Positions 26,194 through 35,408 of a DNA stretch of 64,000 nt are shown one piece after another. Position 1 is the first letter of the stretch. Every line of letters starts with the position of its first letter. The translations under genes and the position numbers were made by a program. The DNA lies in the NCBI GenBank assembly GCA_011525385.1, contig WTGF01000122.1, positions 182,436 to 246,435 on the forward strand, read 5' to 3'. This DNA is from Chloroflexota bacterium (GTDB lineage: Bacteria; Chloroflexota; Anaerolineae; Aggregatilineales; Phototrophicaceae). The notes beneath the pieces were generated by a model, which saw only the letters and a program-made list of their open reading frames with translations, made no database searches and was not told the DNA's origin.

Positions 26194-26409
26194 CTAGGCG
26201 GGCGCGTCACCCAGTGGAATGAGTGTCAAGCCGACAATCAACACGACGACCATGACAAAAAGGGCGAATGCCTGGGCGGGGCCGATGCCGCCCTGTCGTC
26301 CCACTTGCAAAATATCGATCGCCAGAACGCCGAGGATTCCGACGATGCCAATAGCGACAAATGCAATGCCGAGTTGGCGCTTCGTGACTGTGTAGTCGCG
26401 TGAAAACAT
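26194..26409 (-). CDS. Small two-helix membrane protein
   Basis: About 71 residues: a short charged start, helix LGIAFVAIGIVGILGVLAIDIL, a polar Gly-rich loop (QVGRQGGIGPAQ) and helix AFALFVMVVVLIVGLTLIPLG. No family recognised. ATG at 26409 is shown; a TTG at 26427 would add six residues, and neither has a clear ribosome binding site. It precedes the GT-C gene by 6 bp, so it may be an accessory subunit of it. Confidence 0.55.
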   Translation of the reverse strand: MFSRDYTVTKRQLGIAFVAIGIVGILGVLAIDILQVGRQGGIGPAQAFALFVMVVVLIVGLTLIPLGDAPA

Positions 26410-26562
26410 CAGTAACAGTGTAGACAATTAGGCGCAACCTGTAAAGCGACACCGGCGCCTATTGCCAATGACAAGGGCTTCACAAGCATAGAATCACACT
26501 AGGTATGGCCGGGGCTTCGTGATATCCTTCGCGCTTGGCTCATAGCTGGAAGCGCGCAAGCC

Positions 26563-26590
26563 TTGAGATCAATGCAAGATCATGTAGAAT
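26563..26590 (+). promoter_or_regulatory. Promoter of aspS
   Basis: TTGAGA (26563-26568), 16-bp spacer, TAGAAT (26585-26590), with the start codon at 26642. Confidence 0.55.
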
Positions 26591-26641
26591 CCATACTGAC
26601 CTCTTGTGAACCAAGGTTGGCTGAATAGGAGCGATAATCGC

Positions 26642-28447
26642 ATGATGAAGACACGCACCTGCGGCGAGTTGAGAGAAAAGGACGCCGGGACACCGGTTTC
26701 ATTGGCGGGTTGGGTCAATCGCCGGCGAGACCAGGGCGGTCTAATCTTCATTGATTTGCGCGATCGCTGGGGTATTACGCAGGTTGTTGTCGATTTGGAA
26801 TTGGCGCCGGAGGCGCACGCGATAGCCGACAGCGCCCGCAACGAATATGTATTGCAGGTTTCCGGTGCGGTGCGCATCAGGCCGGAGGGGACAGCCAATC
26901 CGGAATTGCCCACGGGCGATATAGACATCGTAGCTGATGAGATCGTCATCTTGAACAAATCGAAAACGCCGCCCTTTTATATCAACAGAGACGAAGGCAC
27001 TGTGGATGAGGCGCTCCGCATGCGCCACCGTTATTTGGACCTGCGCCGCGAGCCGATGCAGCAGAACCTGATCCTGCGCCATAAGGCAGTCAAGTTCATT
27101 CGCGATTTTCTCGATGCTGAAGACTTCATAGAGGTGGAGACGCCGATCCTGTTCAAGACGACTCCGGAAGGAGCGCGCGACTTTCTCGTCCCGAGTCGCT
27201 TGCAACCTGGTATGTTTTATGCGCTTCCACAGTCCCCTCAGCAACTCAAACAGTTGCTCATGGTAGGGGGCATCGAGCGTTATTTTCAGATCGCGCGTTG
27301 TTTTCGCGACGAAGATCTGCGCGGCGATCGACAGCCGGAGTTCACCCAGCTCGATCTTGAGATGAGTTTCGTCGAGCGCGAAGACGTGATGCGACTCATG
27401 GAAAGGCTGGCGAGTGAGATCGTCAAGACCTTGACGCCTGAAAAGCGCCTGATCGCCGAGCCCTTTCCAAGGATTCTGTACCAAGACGCATTGGAGCAGT
27501 ATGGCACGGATCGACCGGATATCCGTTTTGATTTGCGGGCCATTGATATCAGCCATATCGCAGGTCGCTGCGCCTTCCCGGTCTTCGTGGAGAATGTAAA
27601 GGCGGGCAAACCGGTCAAATGCCTGCGCGTGCCGGGCAAAGCCGCGGCGTTGAGCGGCACACAACTGCGCAAGGAAGCGCGCGATTTGGAGAACATGGCT
27701 CGACGCGCCGGCGCCAAGGGCTTGGCCTATATCACCGTTCCGACTGAAGCGGAAGGCGAACTACGGGGACCCATCGGCAAATTCTTCAGTGTGGATCTCA
27801 AACTCGAATTGCTGGACGCCGTAGGCGCTGAAGGTGGCGATTTGCTGCTGTTCATGTCGGATGAGCCGGGGATCGTTTACGCTGTGACCGATGCCTTGCG
27901 CAATCACTTCAAAGCCGAGCTCGAACTTGACGATAACTTGCTGGCGTTTTGCTGGGTGATCGATTTCCCGGAGTTTATCTGGGACGACGAGCATGAGCGC
28001 TGGGATCCCTCCCAACATATGTTCACCATGCCCTTGTCGGAGGATCTGCATTTGCTGGACAGCAGTCCGGGGGAGGCCCGCGGATCTCAGTATGATTTGA
28101 TTTGTAATGGATATGAAGTGGGTGGCGGCAGCATCCGAATTCACGATCGGCAGATACAGGAAAAGATCTTCCCCCTGATCGGCCAAACTATGGAGCATGC
28201 CATGGCGGAATTTGGGCACATGCTGGAAGCATTCGAGTACGGCGCGCCGCCGCACGGCGGCATGGCATGGGGCATTGATCGCCTGGTCATGCTCTTGGCG
28301 GGCTCGCCCAATATCCGCGAGGTGATCGCTTTCCCAAAGACCCAGGGCGGTGCCGATATCATGGCGCATGCGCCGTCAGCCGCGGACGGCGCGCAGTTGA
28401 AGGAATTGCACATACAACTGGATCTGCCCGAGGAGTCAGTGGACTAA
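26642..28447 (+). CDS. aspS: Aspartyl-tRNA synthetase
   Basis: About 601 residues, the full bacterial type. An OB-fold anticodon-binding domain (VSLAGWVNRRRDQGGLIFIDLRDRWG) is followed by the class II core with motif 2 (FRDEDLRGDRQPEFTQLDLEMSF), an inserted GAD domain (around 290-420, including FSVDLKLELLDAVGAEGGDLLLF) and motif 3 (GMAWGIDRLVMLLAGSPNIREVIAFPK). I start at ATG 26642 after AGGAG; ATG 26645 is equally possible. Whether it is discriminating or also charges tRNA-Asn cannot be decided here. Confidence 0.97.
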   Translation: MMKTRTCGELREKDAGTPVSLAGWVNRRRDQGGLIFIDLRDRWGITQVVVDLELAPEAHAIADSARNEYVLQVSGAVRIRPEGTANPELPTGDIDIVADEIVILNKSKTPPFYINRDEGTVDEALRMRHRYLDLRREPMQQNLILRHKAVKFIRDFLDAEDFIEVETPILFKTTPEGARDFLVPSRLQPGMFYALPQSPQQLKQLLMVGGIERYFQIARCFRDEDLRGDRQPEFTQLDLEMSFVEREDVMRLMERLASEIVKTLTPEKRLIAEPFPRILYQDALEQYGTDRPDIRFDLRAIDISHIAGRCAFPVFVENVKAGKPVKCLRVPGKAAALSGTQLRKEARDLENMARRAGAKGLAYITVPTEAEGELRGPIGKFFSVDLKLELLDAVGAEGGDLLLFMSDEPGIVYAVTDALRNHFKAELELDDNLLAFCWVIDFPEFIWDDEHERWDPSQHMFTMPLSEDLHLLDSSPGEARGSQYDLICNGYEVGGGSIRIHDRQIQEKIFPLIGQTMEHAMAEFGHMLEAFEYGAPPHGGMAWGIDRLVMLLAGSPNIREVIAFPKTQGGADIMAHAPSAADGAQLKELHIQLDLPEESVD

Positions 28448-28507
28448 GCAGCGAAGACGAAAGCAGCAAGCGGGGACAGCGATCTGCCCCCCTTGGTCAA
28501 GTCGAGT

Positions 28508-29200
28508 CTACTCGTCCGAAGTCAAAATATTTCCGTGCAGCAGCCCAGCGATGGCGCCCCCGGCGAAAATGCCGATCAAGTAGGGGATGAGATAAGATGT
28601 CTCACCGGCTGCAAGCGCCGGTCCCAGCGTACGCGCCGGATTCAATGACGCGCCGGTGGCCGGCCCTCCGGCCAGGATGCTGGCCGCCAATGTAAAGCCG
28701 ATCGCCACTCCCATCAGTTTCCCGGCGTGTCCATAAACGGCCGCCTGAAACACCGCGCTAACCAGGAAGAAGGTCAGAATAGCCTCGTATATGGCGGCCG
28801 TCCAGACACTGTCCGCAGTGAGGAAACCGACGGTTTGCCCGTAATTGTATGTGGCCTCTCCCAGGAAGCCGGCCACGGCTGCGTTGTCCTTCGGGAAGAC
28901 TGCGGTCAAGACGATCGCGGCGATGATGCCGCCAATGAACTGCGCCAACATGTAAACCAGGGACTTGTTCAGGTCTTGTTTCCCGCCGACGAGCAAGCCG
29001 AGCGTAACAGCGGGGTTGACCTGCGCCCCGGAGATATGCCCGTAGGTGTAAACCAGCGCGACCAGGATCAAGCCATGCGCCAGCGCCGGCACCAACACCC
29101 CAAACTTATCCACGACCAGAACAGCGGCGGATCCCACAAATACCAATACGAACGTGCCGATTAATTCGGCGAGACTTTCCTTAAAAAGATCGTCGCTCAT
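28508..29200 (-). CDS. Aquaporin / MIP-family channel
   Basis: A 230-residue membrane channel with six helices and two half-helices carrying the Asn-Pro-Ala boxes: SGAQVNPAVTLG in the first half and GASLNPARTLGPAL in the second. The Arg after the second box is the selectivity-filter residue. The short loops suggest a water channel rather than a glycerol facilitator, but this is uncertain. GGGGGAA precedes ATG 29200. It is apparently monocistronic. Confidence 0.93.
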   Translation of the reverse strand: MSDDLFKESLAELIGTFVLVFVGSAAVLVVDKFGVLVPALAHGLILVALVYTYGHISGAQVNPAVTLGLLVGGKQDLNKSLVYMLAQFIGGIIAAIVLTAVFPKDNAAVAGFLGEATYNYGQTVGFLTADSVWTAAIYEAILTFFLVSAVFQAAVYGHAGKLMGVAIGFTLAASILAGGPATGASLNPARTLGPALAAGETSYLIPYLIGIFAGGAIAGLLHGNILTSDE

Positions 29201-29251
29201 CTCTATTCCCCCGTCGACTCCTCATATTTTGATTGCGTTTGTGACAAGCCT

Positions 29252-29257
29252 ATTATA
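29252..29257 (-). promoter_or_regulatory. Probable -10 box of the aquaporin promoter
   Basis: Perfect TATAAT on the minus strand, 52 bp before the start codon. The -35 at 17 bp (TATTCA) is weak, so only the -10 is called. Confidence 0.5.
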
Positions 29258-29316
29258 GACGGTACTTGAGATATTGAATACTAAACTTCAATCGCAGCTT
29301 CGGCGACAGTTTTTAC

Positions 29317-29345
29317 TTTACATGGCAAAGCGAATTTGTTATAAA
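29317..29345 (+). promoter_or_regulatory. Promoter of the candidate structured RNA
   Basis: TTTACA (29317-29322), 17-bp spacer, TATAAA (29340-29345), pointing to the right into a region with no gene on that strand. Confidence 0.6.
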
Positions 29346-29351
29346 TGTCTG

Positions 29352-29565
29352 GACCTGCTGTATTCGTGATAGAACTATATGTGCCGAGCCAACATTCTTT
29401 TGACGGGAGTCTATCTTTGGTAGCTAATGTAATAGGCCTGAGCCAAAACAGAGGTTATCGAGCGATTCCCAACCTGTAATTTTGCAGGTTCGCGACACTA
29501 TGGCTACACGGTACAGTGGGCCCGAGATCATAGACAGCGCACGGATTTCCTGCGCTGTTTTCTTT
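29352..29565 (+). ncRNA. Candidate structured noncoding RNA (about 210 nt)
   Basis: Between the divergent promoter at 29317 and a plus-strand terminator (stem ACAGCGCA 29534-29541 with TGCGCTGT 29551-29558, then TTTCTTT) no protein is encoded. The interval folds into nested helices: GTCTAT 29409-29414 with ATAGAC 29530-29535; GGCCT 29435-29439 with GGGCC 29518-29522; AGCCA 29441-29445 with TGGCT 29501-29505; and an apical hairpin AACCTG/CAGGTT (29471-29476 with 29485-29490). The outer helix shares two bases with the terminator stem, so the two would compete. Length and overall rod shape with internal loops recall 6S RNA, but I cannot identify it. It could also be a regulatory RNA of another class. 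Confidence 0.5.
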
Positions 29566-29570
29566 GGCCG

Positions 29571-30857
29571 CTAGCGATTGTAGTCCTCGCCGAAGACCTT
29601 GCGCATGAGGTAGCCGACTTGTCCCTGGCTGGGAATCACCGCAAACAGGCCGTCTTCGGTAGTATAGTCTTCAACATAGTTGTAATCCATGACGCCGGTG
29701 GTGATGTTTTCCAGATCAATGTCTTTGACAAAGAGCGCTAGCTGAATGACTTGGGCAAGTTCCAAGCCGGTATACAAGTTGTCGCTGAGCGTGGTCCATA
29801 GTTGCGGCGCCTGCAAGATAAGGCGCGGGATCATGTCAAAGCTGAGAATGCGATCGCGAATCGCATAGAGCACCAATTGTTGCCGCTCCGCGCGACGCAT
29901 GTCGTTGTTGCCGTGTCTGGTGCGGGCAAAGCGCAGGGCATTGTAGCCGTTCAGCTTGTGTGTGCCGGCTGGAATGAATAGCGGGTCAAAGCCGTAGTTC
30001 ATATCCGGATACTTGGGATCGTCTATCGTGTAGTCGATAGTGATTTCGATGCCATCAATGATGTCAACGATGTCGATAAGCGCCTGAAAATCCATCAAAA
30101 CGTAGTTGTGTACGCGGATGCCGAAGTTGTATTGTACGGTCTGCTGAAGCAGCGTCGGTCCGAATCCATAGCGCTGTCCTTCGCCATTGAACAGCACAGT
30201 GTTGATCTTTTGCCGCTTGGCATAGCCGGGCACGCTAACCAACAGGTCGCGCGGAATGCTCAAGACGCCGATACTACTGCTATTAGGATCAATGCTAACG
30301 ATCATTAGACTGTCGGTGCGATGCCCCAGACCGGTTTCTTCGGGCCGCCTGTCCAACCCGCCGAGGACGACCGTGAAGCGCGATTGGCCGTCCCATGGTC
30401 TCAGGTCAATCAAGCTGCCATCCTGCAAAGGCAGGACGTCGACGCCGACGATCCTGCCATCAGCGATATAATCCGTGCGCGCGTCCACGGGCGTTGGCAG
30501 CCGGCTGGAAATATCCATAGTCGGCAGCACTTCTTGGGACGACTGCGGCAATCGCAGCAGGATCAGCATACCCAGGATAACAACGCCGAAAAGACCTATC
30601 ATAGCTCCCGCAAGAACGACCCAGGCCCAATCCCGGCGGCGCCGTCTGCCGCCCATCTTGCGCCTTGGAGGGCGCCGGCGAGCCAAGGGGTCCGGTGGAG
30701 GGGGCGGTACGCGTATCGGTTCCTGATTAAAGTCTGGCGGTCGATAGACAGACGGTGAAGCGCCGGTACGGGTCGCTCTATCGGTTACGTCGGGGACGGA
30801 GCGCAGCGCATTCGAATTTGACAAAGCGCCCTCTTTATTGTCGAATGATTGGGACAT
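29571..30857 (-). CDS. LytR-CpsA-Psr family glycopolymer ligase
   Basis: About 428 residues: a disordered, Pro- and Arg-rich cytoplasmic part (1-75, including RRRPPRRKMGGRRRRR), one membrane helix (about 77-102) and an extracellular LCP domain. LCP hallmarks are the Arg-containing HRTDSLMIVSID, SIPRDLLVSVPG, KINTVLFNGEG and LRFARTRHGNNDMRRAERQQ. Such proteins attach polyprenyl-pyrophosphate-linked glycopolymers to the cell wall or to proteins. ATG at 30857 was chosen; a TTG at 30929 would overlap the divergent gene. It ends 10 bp before the terminator of the opposite-strand RNA. Confidence 0.92.
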   Translation of the reverse strand: MSQSFDNKEGALSNSNALRSVPDVTDRATRTGASPSVYRPPDFNQEPIRVPPPPPDPLARRRPPRRKMGGRRRRRDWAWVVLAGAMIGLFGVVILGMLILLRLPQSSQEVLPTMDISSRLPTPVDARTDYIADGRIVGVDVLPLQDGSLIDLRPWDGQSRFTVVLGGLDRRPEETGLGHRTDSLMIVSIDPNSSSIGVLSIPRDLLVSVPGYAKRQKINTVLFNGEGQRYGFGPTLLQQTVQYNFGIRVHNYVLMDFQALIDIVDIIDGIEITIDYTIDDPKYPDMNYGFDPLFIPAGTHKLNGYNALRFARTRHGNNDMRRAERQQLVLYAIRDRILSFDMIPRLILQAPQLWTTLSDNLYTGLELAQVIQLALFVKDIDLENITTGVMDYNYVEDYTTEDGLFAVIPSQGQVGYLMRKVFGEDYNR

Positions 30858-30920
30858 TCGGCGACGATTCCGTTTCGTAGGCGAATCTGGATCATAAGAC
30901 AGTATAGGCAAGGCAGAAAA

Positions 30921-31736
30921 ATGCCGCAACTCCGTTTGATACGAGACTCAAACTTCCGCAATGGCTCCAGGAATATGGCGACGGATTGCGCCATATTCGA
31001 AGCGGTTTCCGCGGGTCGACAGCCGCCGACCATTCGGCTCTATGGTTGGGAGCCGGTGTGCCTCTCCTTAGGTTACGGCCAGCGATCGCGCGATGTCGAT
31101 ATGGATCGTTTGCGCGCGCGAGGCTGGCAGCTTGTGCGCCGACCGACGGGCGGCAAAGCGATTTTACACGGCGACGAATTGACTTACAGTCTGTGCCTGC
31201 CAATCAATCATCCCTTGGCTGCCGGCAAACTTGTCGACAGCTACCGGCGTATCGGCGCGGGATTGGCAAGCGGCTTGGAAGGCCTGGGGCTGACAATCAA
31301 TTCCGCGCTCAAGGATCCGCGGGAAAACAAGGGGACGGGTCCCGTCTGTTTTGAAATCGCGTCTCACTATGAGATTACCGTCGCCGGTCGCAAGCTGGTT
31401 GGCAGCGCGCAGATGCGCCGCAAGGCTGGGATACTGCAACATGGGACAATCCCGATCCGCGGCGATGTCGGACGCATTTGCGATGTCTTGAGTTTCGAGC
31501 GCGAAGAGGAACGAGAATCGCAGCGGCAGAGCGTGCGCCAGCGCGCCGTGACGCTGGAATCGACAATGGAATCTCCACCAAGCTGGGACGATGTCGCTGA
31601 CGCGGTTGCAAGGGGAGTCGAACGGACATACGGTTACGAGATCCTATGCCAAGAACTCAGCCACGACGAAATTGATCGAGTGGAGACCCTGATGGCGGAA
31701 CGGTTTGCCAATCCTGATTGGACTGCCAAGCGCTAA
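30921..31736 (+). CDS. Octanoyl/lipoyl transferase of the LipM/LplA family
   Basis: A 271-residue biotin/lipoate A/B protein ligase-fold enzyme. RRPTGGKAILH (about 73-83) is the lipoyl-binding loop and Lys158 in AGRKLVGSAQMRR the conserved lysine. Cys143 in GTGPVCFEIASHYEI matches the nucleophilic Cys of LipM-type octanoyltransferases, which LplA ligases lack, so octanoyl transfer from acyl-ACP is favoured. LipL is a less likely alternative. The gene is divergent from the LCP gene with 63 bp between starts; AGGCAAGGCAG precedes ATG 30921. Confidence 0.8.
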   Translation: MPQLRLIRDSNFRNGSRNMATDCAIFEAVSAGRQPPTIRLYGWEPVCLSLGYGQRSRDVDMDRLRARGWQLVRRPTGGKAILHGDELTYSLCLPINHPLAAGKLVDSYRRIGAGLASGLEGLGLTINSALKDPRENKGTGPVCFEIASHYEITVAGRKLVGSAQMRRKAGILQHGTIPIRGDVGRICDVLSFEREEERESQRQSVRQRAVTLESTMESPPSWDDVADAVARGVERTYGYEILCQELSHDEIDRVETLMAERFANPDWTAKR

Positions 31737-31887
31737 GCGCGGCGGAATCCCGGTTGGCTCTGGTCCTGTCGAAGTCGACCGGGCACAGGCGGGCGTCGAC
31801 CCCCATAGCTTCTCGCTGGTTTCGGACAAGACATCTTGGCGCTGTCGAAATGAGAGTTTCAAAGGCGACTCGGCGTCAGTCTCAACC

Positions 31888-33117
31888 TCAGTAGACGCGC
31901 AGCAATAGTCCCTTAAGATATTCCCCTTCGGGGAAGGTCAGCGCCACTGGATGATCCGGCGCTGCCGAGAGCTGTTCGACGATCTGCGCTTGACGCCCGG
32001 AATCCGTCAGAGCCGCGAATACGATCTTTTGAAACAGGTCTCGACTAATGGCGCCGGAACAGGAAAAGGTCATCATGTAGCCACCCTCTTTGACGAGTCG
32101 AAAGGCGTTGAGGTTGAGATCTTTGTAGCCGCGCGCCGCGCGAGCGACTTGTCTTTTGTGCCCCGCAAACTTGGGCGGGTCCAGCACGACATAATCAAAT
32201 CGCGCTCCTTCGCCGACGCAATAGCGCAGATAATCGAAACCGTCTGCCTGAATATGCTCGGCAGAAAGGCCTGACGAGCGCTTGTCGTATTCGTTGAGAG
32301 CAAAGTTCTTTTCCGCCAGCTCAAGAGCCGCGCGCGAGGAATCCACATTGACGGCGCGCAAGTTGCTGTCCCTTTGCGCTGCGATGGCAAAGCCCCCGCT
32401 ATAGCTGAAAAGGTTCAGCAGGCTGGGCGGACTGCCGCTGGCGCTGGGGCTGCTTTGTACAAGATCATGCAGCTTTTGTCGATTGCGGCGCTGATCGAGA
32501 TAGAATCCGGTCTTGTGGCCTCGGACAATATCCACGTGATATAGCGCGCCTTCGTTCAGTATCAGACTGTCGGGCGGCGGACCGCCGACTAGAGATCCGA
32601 CAGTTTGATCTAGCCCTTCCTGCCGACGCAGGTCAATATCACTGCGTTCAAAGACATGCTTGGCGTCGAACTGTGCATGCAGGATATTCGCGATTTTGTC
32701 CTTGTGCCGGTCGATAAAGAGCGTCTGCGCTTGCAAGACAAAGCAATCTCCGTAGCGATCAAGCACGAGGCCGGGCATATAGTCATTTTCGGCGTTGACG
32801 ATGCGGCAGGCGTGATTGTCCGGAAGTCCGGCGCCGGCCTGGTATTGTGCGCGTGACTGCCAGGCTCGGCTGAGCATGCGCCGCCACCAAGCGTCGTCGA
32901 TGGCGTCGTCTTCCCAGCTCAGGATGCGGACCTGGATCTGTGACTTGGAATTCCAGTAGCCGCGAGCCAGAAATCGGTCTTTGTGATCGACGACCGTGAC
33001 AAGCCGGCCGTCGACCGCATTGGTCGCAGTTGATACAGCGCCGGAGAAGATCCAGGGATGTCGATTGCGGATCGGCTTCTCGCGCCCTTTTTTGATCGTG
33101 ATTTTGGGGACGGCCAT
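31888..33117 (-). CDS. RlmI-like 23S rRNA (cytosine-C5) methyltransferase
   Basis: A 409-residue protein: an N-terminal PUA domain (ITIKKGREKPIRNRHPWIFSGAV), then a SAM-dependent methyltransferase with KTGFYLDQRRNR, LNLFSYSGGFAIAA (SAM loop) and the catalytic VVLDPPKFA. A conserved Cys in FSCSGAIS would be the methylation nucleophile. This is the RlmI/COG1092 architecture, which modifies C1962 of 23S rRNA in E. coli. It is the last gene of the ligA-containing minus-strand cluster, with 13 bp between ligA's stop and its start. Confidence 0.88.
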   Translation of the reverse strand: MAVPKITIKKGREKPIRNRHPWIFSGAVSTATNAVDGRLVTVVDHKDRFLARGYWNSKSQIQVRILSWEDDAIDDAWWRRMLSRAWQSRAQYQAGAGLPDNHACRIVNAENDYMPGLVLDRYGDCFVLQAQTLFIDRHKDKIANILHAQFDAKHVFERSDIDLRRQEGLDQTVGSLVGGPPPDSLILNEGALYHVDIVRGHKTGFYLDQRRNRQKLHDLVQSSPSASGSPPSLLNLFSYSGGFAIAAQRDSNLRAVNVDSSRAALELAEKNFALNEYDKRSSGLSAEHIQADGFDYLRYCVGEGARFDYVVLDPPKFAGHKRQVARAARGYKDLNLNAFRLVKEGGYMMTFSCSGAISRDLFQKIVFAALTDSGRQAQIVEQLSAAPDHPVALTFPEGEYLKGLLLRVY

Positions 33118-33130
33118 GAGCTAATCTGCG

Positions 33131-35392
33131 CTACTCTGCAATCAGTGCGCGCAGGTCATCTTCGCTGATGACCGACACATTGTTTTTCAAGGCTTTGTCG
33201 ACCTTGCTGCCGGGCGAATCGCCGGCGACGACATAACTGGTTTTCTTGCTCACGCTTCCGGTTACTTTGCCGCCATTGGCTTCGACCAGGGCTTTGATGT
33301 CATCGCGCGGGACGCTCATTGTGCCTGTGAGTACAAAGGTCTTGCCTTCCAGGTTGGAACCGGCAACCGTTTTCTCCTCGGCGCGCATATTGACGCCGGC
33401 GTCAAACATCTTGCTCAAGACTTTCTGATGATGCGGGTCGGCGAACCAGTCCACGATGTTTTGCGCCAGTATCGGGCCGAGACCCTCCAGCGCGTGAAGC
33501 GGGCGAGCGGCCGCGATGAGCTCGGCCAAACAGATTTCGATGTTCTCCAGTTCGCCAGGGGGCAGCGACAAGGGTTTGAGAAAACGTCCCAGTCGACTCA
33601 TCAGGTCGTCAGCATCCAAATAGCGGGGCACCAGTTCAAGGTTGGGATGCATGAGACGATGGACAATCTTGGCGATCTCGGCATCCCTTTTTTCCACTGG
33701 CGCTATCAGCGGGCGAGCGACTTCTGTGAATTTATTCTCCGCCGCGCTGATGCTTTGCGCTGTTTCCAGCAGTCGCCCCATGGACTCGAAATTGTCTGTA
33801 ATCAGCGTCGCGACCGTTGCGCCGACGCCGTCTATCCCCATCGACGCCAGTACCTGGGAAAAGGGGCGGGACTTCGCTGCCGAGATTGAAGCGAGCAGGT
33901 TCTCCACTTTCTTTTCGGCGAAGCCTTCGAGCTCCAGAAGCGGCTCCGCGGTCAAGTAAAAGATATCGGCCTCGTCTTGAATCAGGCCCTCTTTGATTAG
34001 AGCGTCAATGGTCTGTGGACCCATGCCTTCAATATCCATTGCGCCGCGGGATACAAAAAATTCCAGCGTGCGCATCACACGTTCCGGGCAGGTGGGATTG
34101 GGGCAGAACCAGTCGACCGCGCCCGCCGGTTGAATCAGCTTGGTAGCGCAAAACGGGCATTCATCCGGGGGCAATATGCTTGACTCACCCCCGTCACGCG
34201 CGGAAGCCACCGGTCCGATGACGTAAGGTATCACATCACCCGAGCGTTTGATGACGACATGATCACCGCGTCGGATGTCCAAAGCAGCGATCTGGTCGAA
34301 GTTGTGCAGGCTGGCGTTGGAAACAGTCACGCCGCCGATGAAGACCGGCACAAGTTGAGCCGTGGGCGTGACTTTGCCCGTGCGACCGACATTAATGGTT
34401 ACGTCGAGCAGTTGGGTGATGGCTTCCTCGGCCGGGAATTTATAGGCGACGGCGCCGCGCGGGTCCTTGCCGACTACTCCCAACTCGCGGGCTTGGGCCA
34501 GGTTATCCACCTTCAACACCATGCCGTCAATCTCGAATGGCAATTCGTTGCGCCTCTCCAGCCAGCCGGGCAAGGTCTCGATGAGGTCATCCAGATGATC
34601 AAAAACTTGGGCGTCGGCGATCATATTGAATCCCAGATCTTTGAGACGTTGCAGCGTCTCCCACTCCCTGATCAATTCGAGGCCGCGGCTGTCAACCACG
34701 CTGTAAATATAGGCGGTGAGCTCCCGTTTGGCTGTTTCGCGGCTGTCCTTCTGCTTGAGCGACCCGGAAGCGGTGTTGCGCGGATTTACATAGAGCGGCA
34801 GGCCTTGCGCAGCCTGCTCTTTGTTCAACGCTTCAAAGGCCTCTTTGTGAAAAAGCACTTCGCCGCGGACGACCAGACGCTCCGGCGCGCTGCACAGGTC
34901 TGAATCTACTGGAATGCGCAGGGGAACCGAAGGGATCGTTTTTATGTTTGCAGTGACATCGTCGCCCAGCTCCCCGTTGCCGCGGGTGGCCGCGCGGGTC
35001 AGTACTCCCTCTTCGTAAGTGATGACTATGGACAAGCCGTCCAGCTTGGGCTGCAGGACATACTCCAGTTGCGCGCCGGCGGGCAAGAGCCGCAGGTTCC
35101 GTTCTTCCCAGGCGCGCAAGTCATCCTCATCAAAGGCGTTTGCCAGGCTGAGGATGGGTGCGGGATGGGGGACTTTGGGGAAATCCGCAGCCAGGTCAGA
35201 TCCGACGCGCTGAGTCGGCGAATCCGGCAGCGTAAAATCAGGGTACTGGGTCTCGAGTTCACGCAATTCCTGGAAGAGACGATCGTACTCGGCATCGGAA
35301 ATCGTCGGCGCGTTCAGTACGTAGTAGCGATAAATGTGCTGATGGAGCTGTTCGCTCAGGTCGGCGATGCGCTGTTGGATATCTAGGCTCAA
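33131..35392 (-). CDS. ligA: NAD+-dependent DNA ligase with an unusual insertion
   Basis: A 753-residue LigA that seals Okazaki fragments. It has an Ia domain (DAEYDRLFQELRELE), adenylation Lys116 in QPKLDG, the OB fold, four zinc-finger Cys (412, 415, 430, 435), helix-hairpin-helix repeats and a C-terminal BRCT domain (about 680-753). LigA is normally about 670 residues. The extra 80 residues lie at roughly 552-630 inside the HhH region, between LLETAQSIS and LHALEGLGP, and are Leu- and acid-rich. The start is TTG at 35392 with GAGGGG 8 bp before it; no in-frame ATG precedes the conserved N-terminus. Confidence 0.95.
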   Translation of the reverse strand: MSLDIQQRIADLSEQLHQHIYRYYVLNAPTISDAEYDRLFQELRELETQYPDFTLPDSPTQRVGSDLAADFPKVPHPAPILSLANAFDEDDLRAWEERNLRLLPAGAQLEYVLQPKLDGLSIVITYEEGVLTRAATRGNGELGDDVTANIKTIPSVPLRIPVDSDLCSAPERLVVRGEVLFHKEAFEALNKEQAAQGLPLYVNPRNTASGSLKQKDSRETAKRELTAYIYSVVDSRGLELIREWETLQRLKDLGFNMIADAQVFDHLDDLIETLPGWLERRNELPFEIDGMVLKVDNLAQARELGVVGKDPRGAVAYKFPAEEAITQLLDVTINVGRTGKVTPTAQLVPVFIGGVTVSNASLHNFDQIAALDIRRGDHVVIKRSGDVIPYVIGPVASARDGGESSILPPDECPFCATKLIQPAGAVDWFCPNPTCPERVMRTLEFFVSRGAMDIEGMGPQTIDALIKEGLIQDEADIFYLTAEPLLELEGFAEKKVENLLASISAAKSRPFSQVLASMGIDGVGATVATLITDNFESMGRLLETAQSISAAENKFTEVARPLIAPVEKRDAEIAKIVHRLMHPNLELVPRYLDADDLMSRLGRFLKPLSLPPGELENIEICLAELIAAARPLHALEGLGPILAQNIVDWFADPHHQKVLSKMFDAGVNMRAEEKTVAGSNLEGKTFVLTGTMSVPRDDIKALVEANGGKVTGSVSKKTSYVVAGDSPGSKVDKALKNNVSVISEDDLRALIAE

Positions 35393-35408
35393 GGTCCGTT
35401 CCCCTCAC

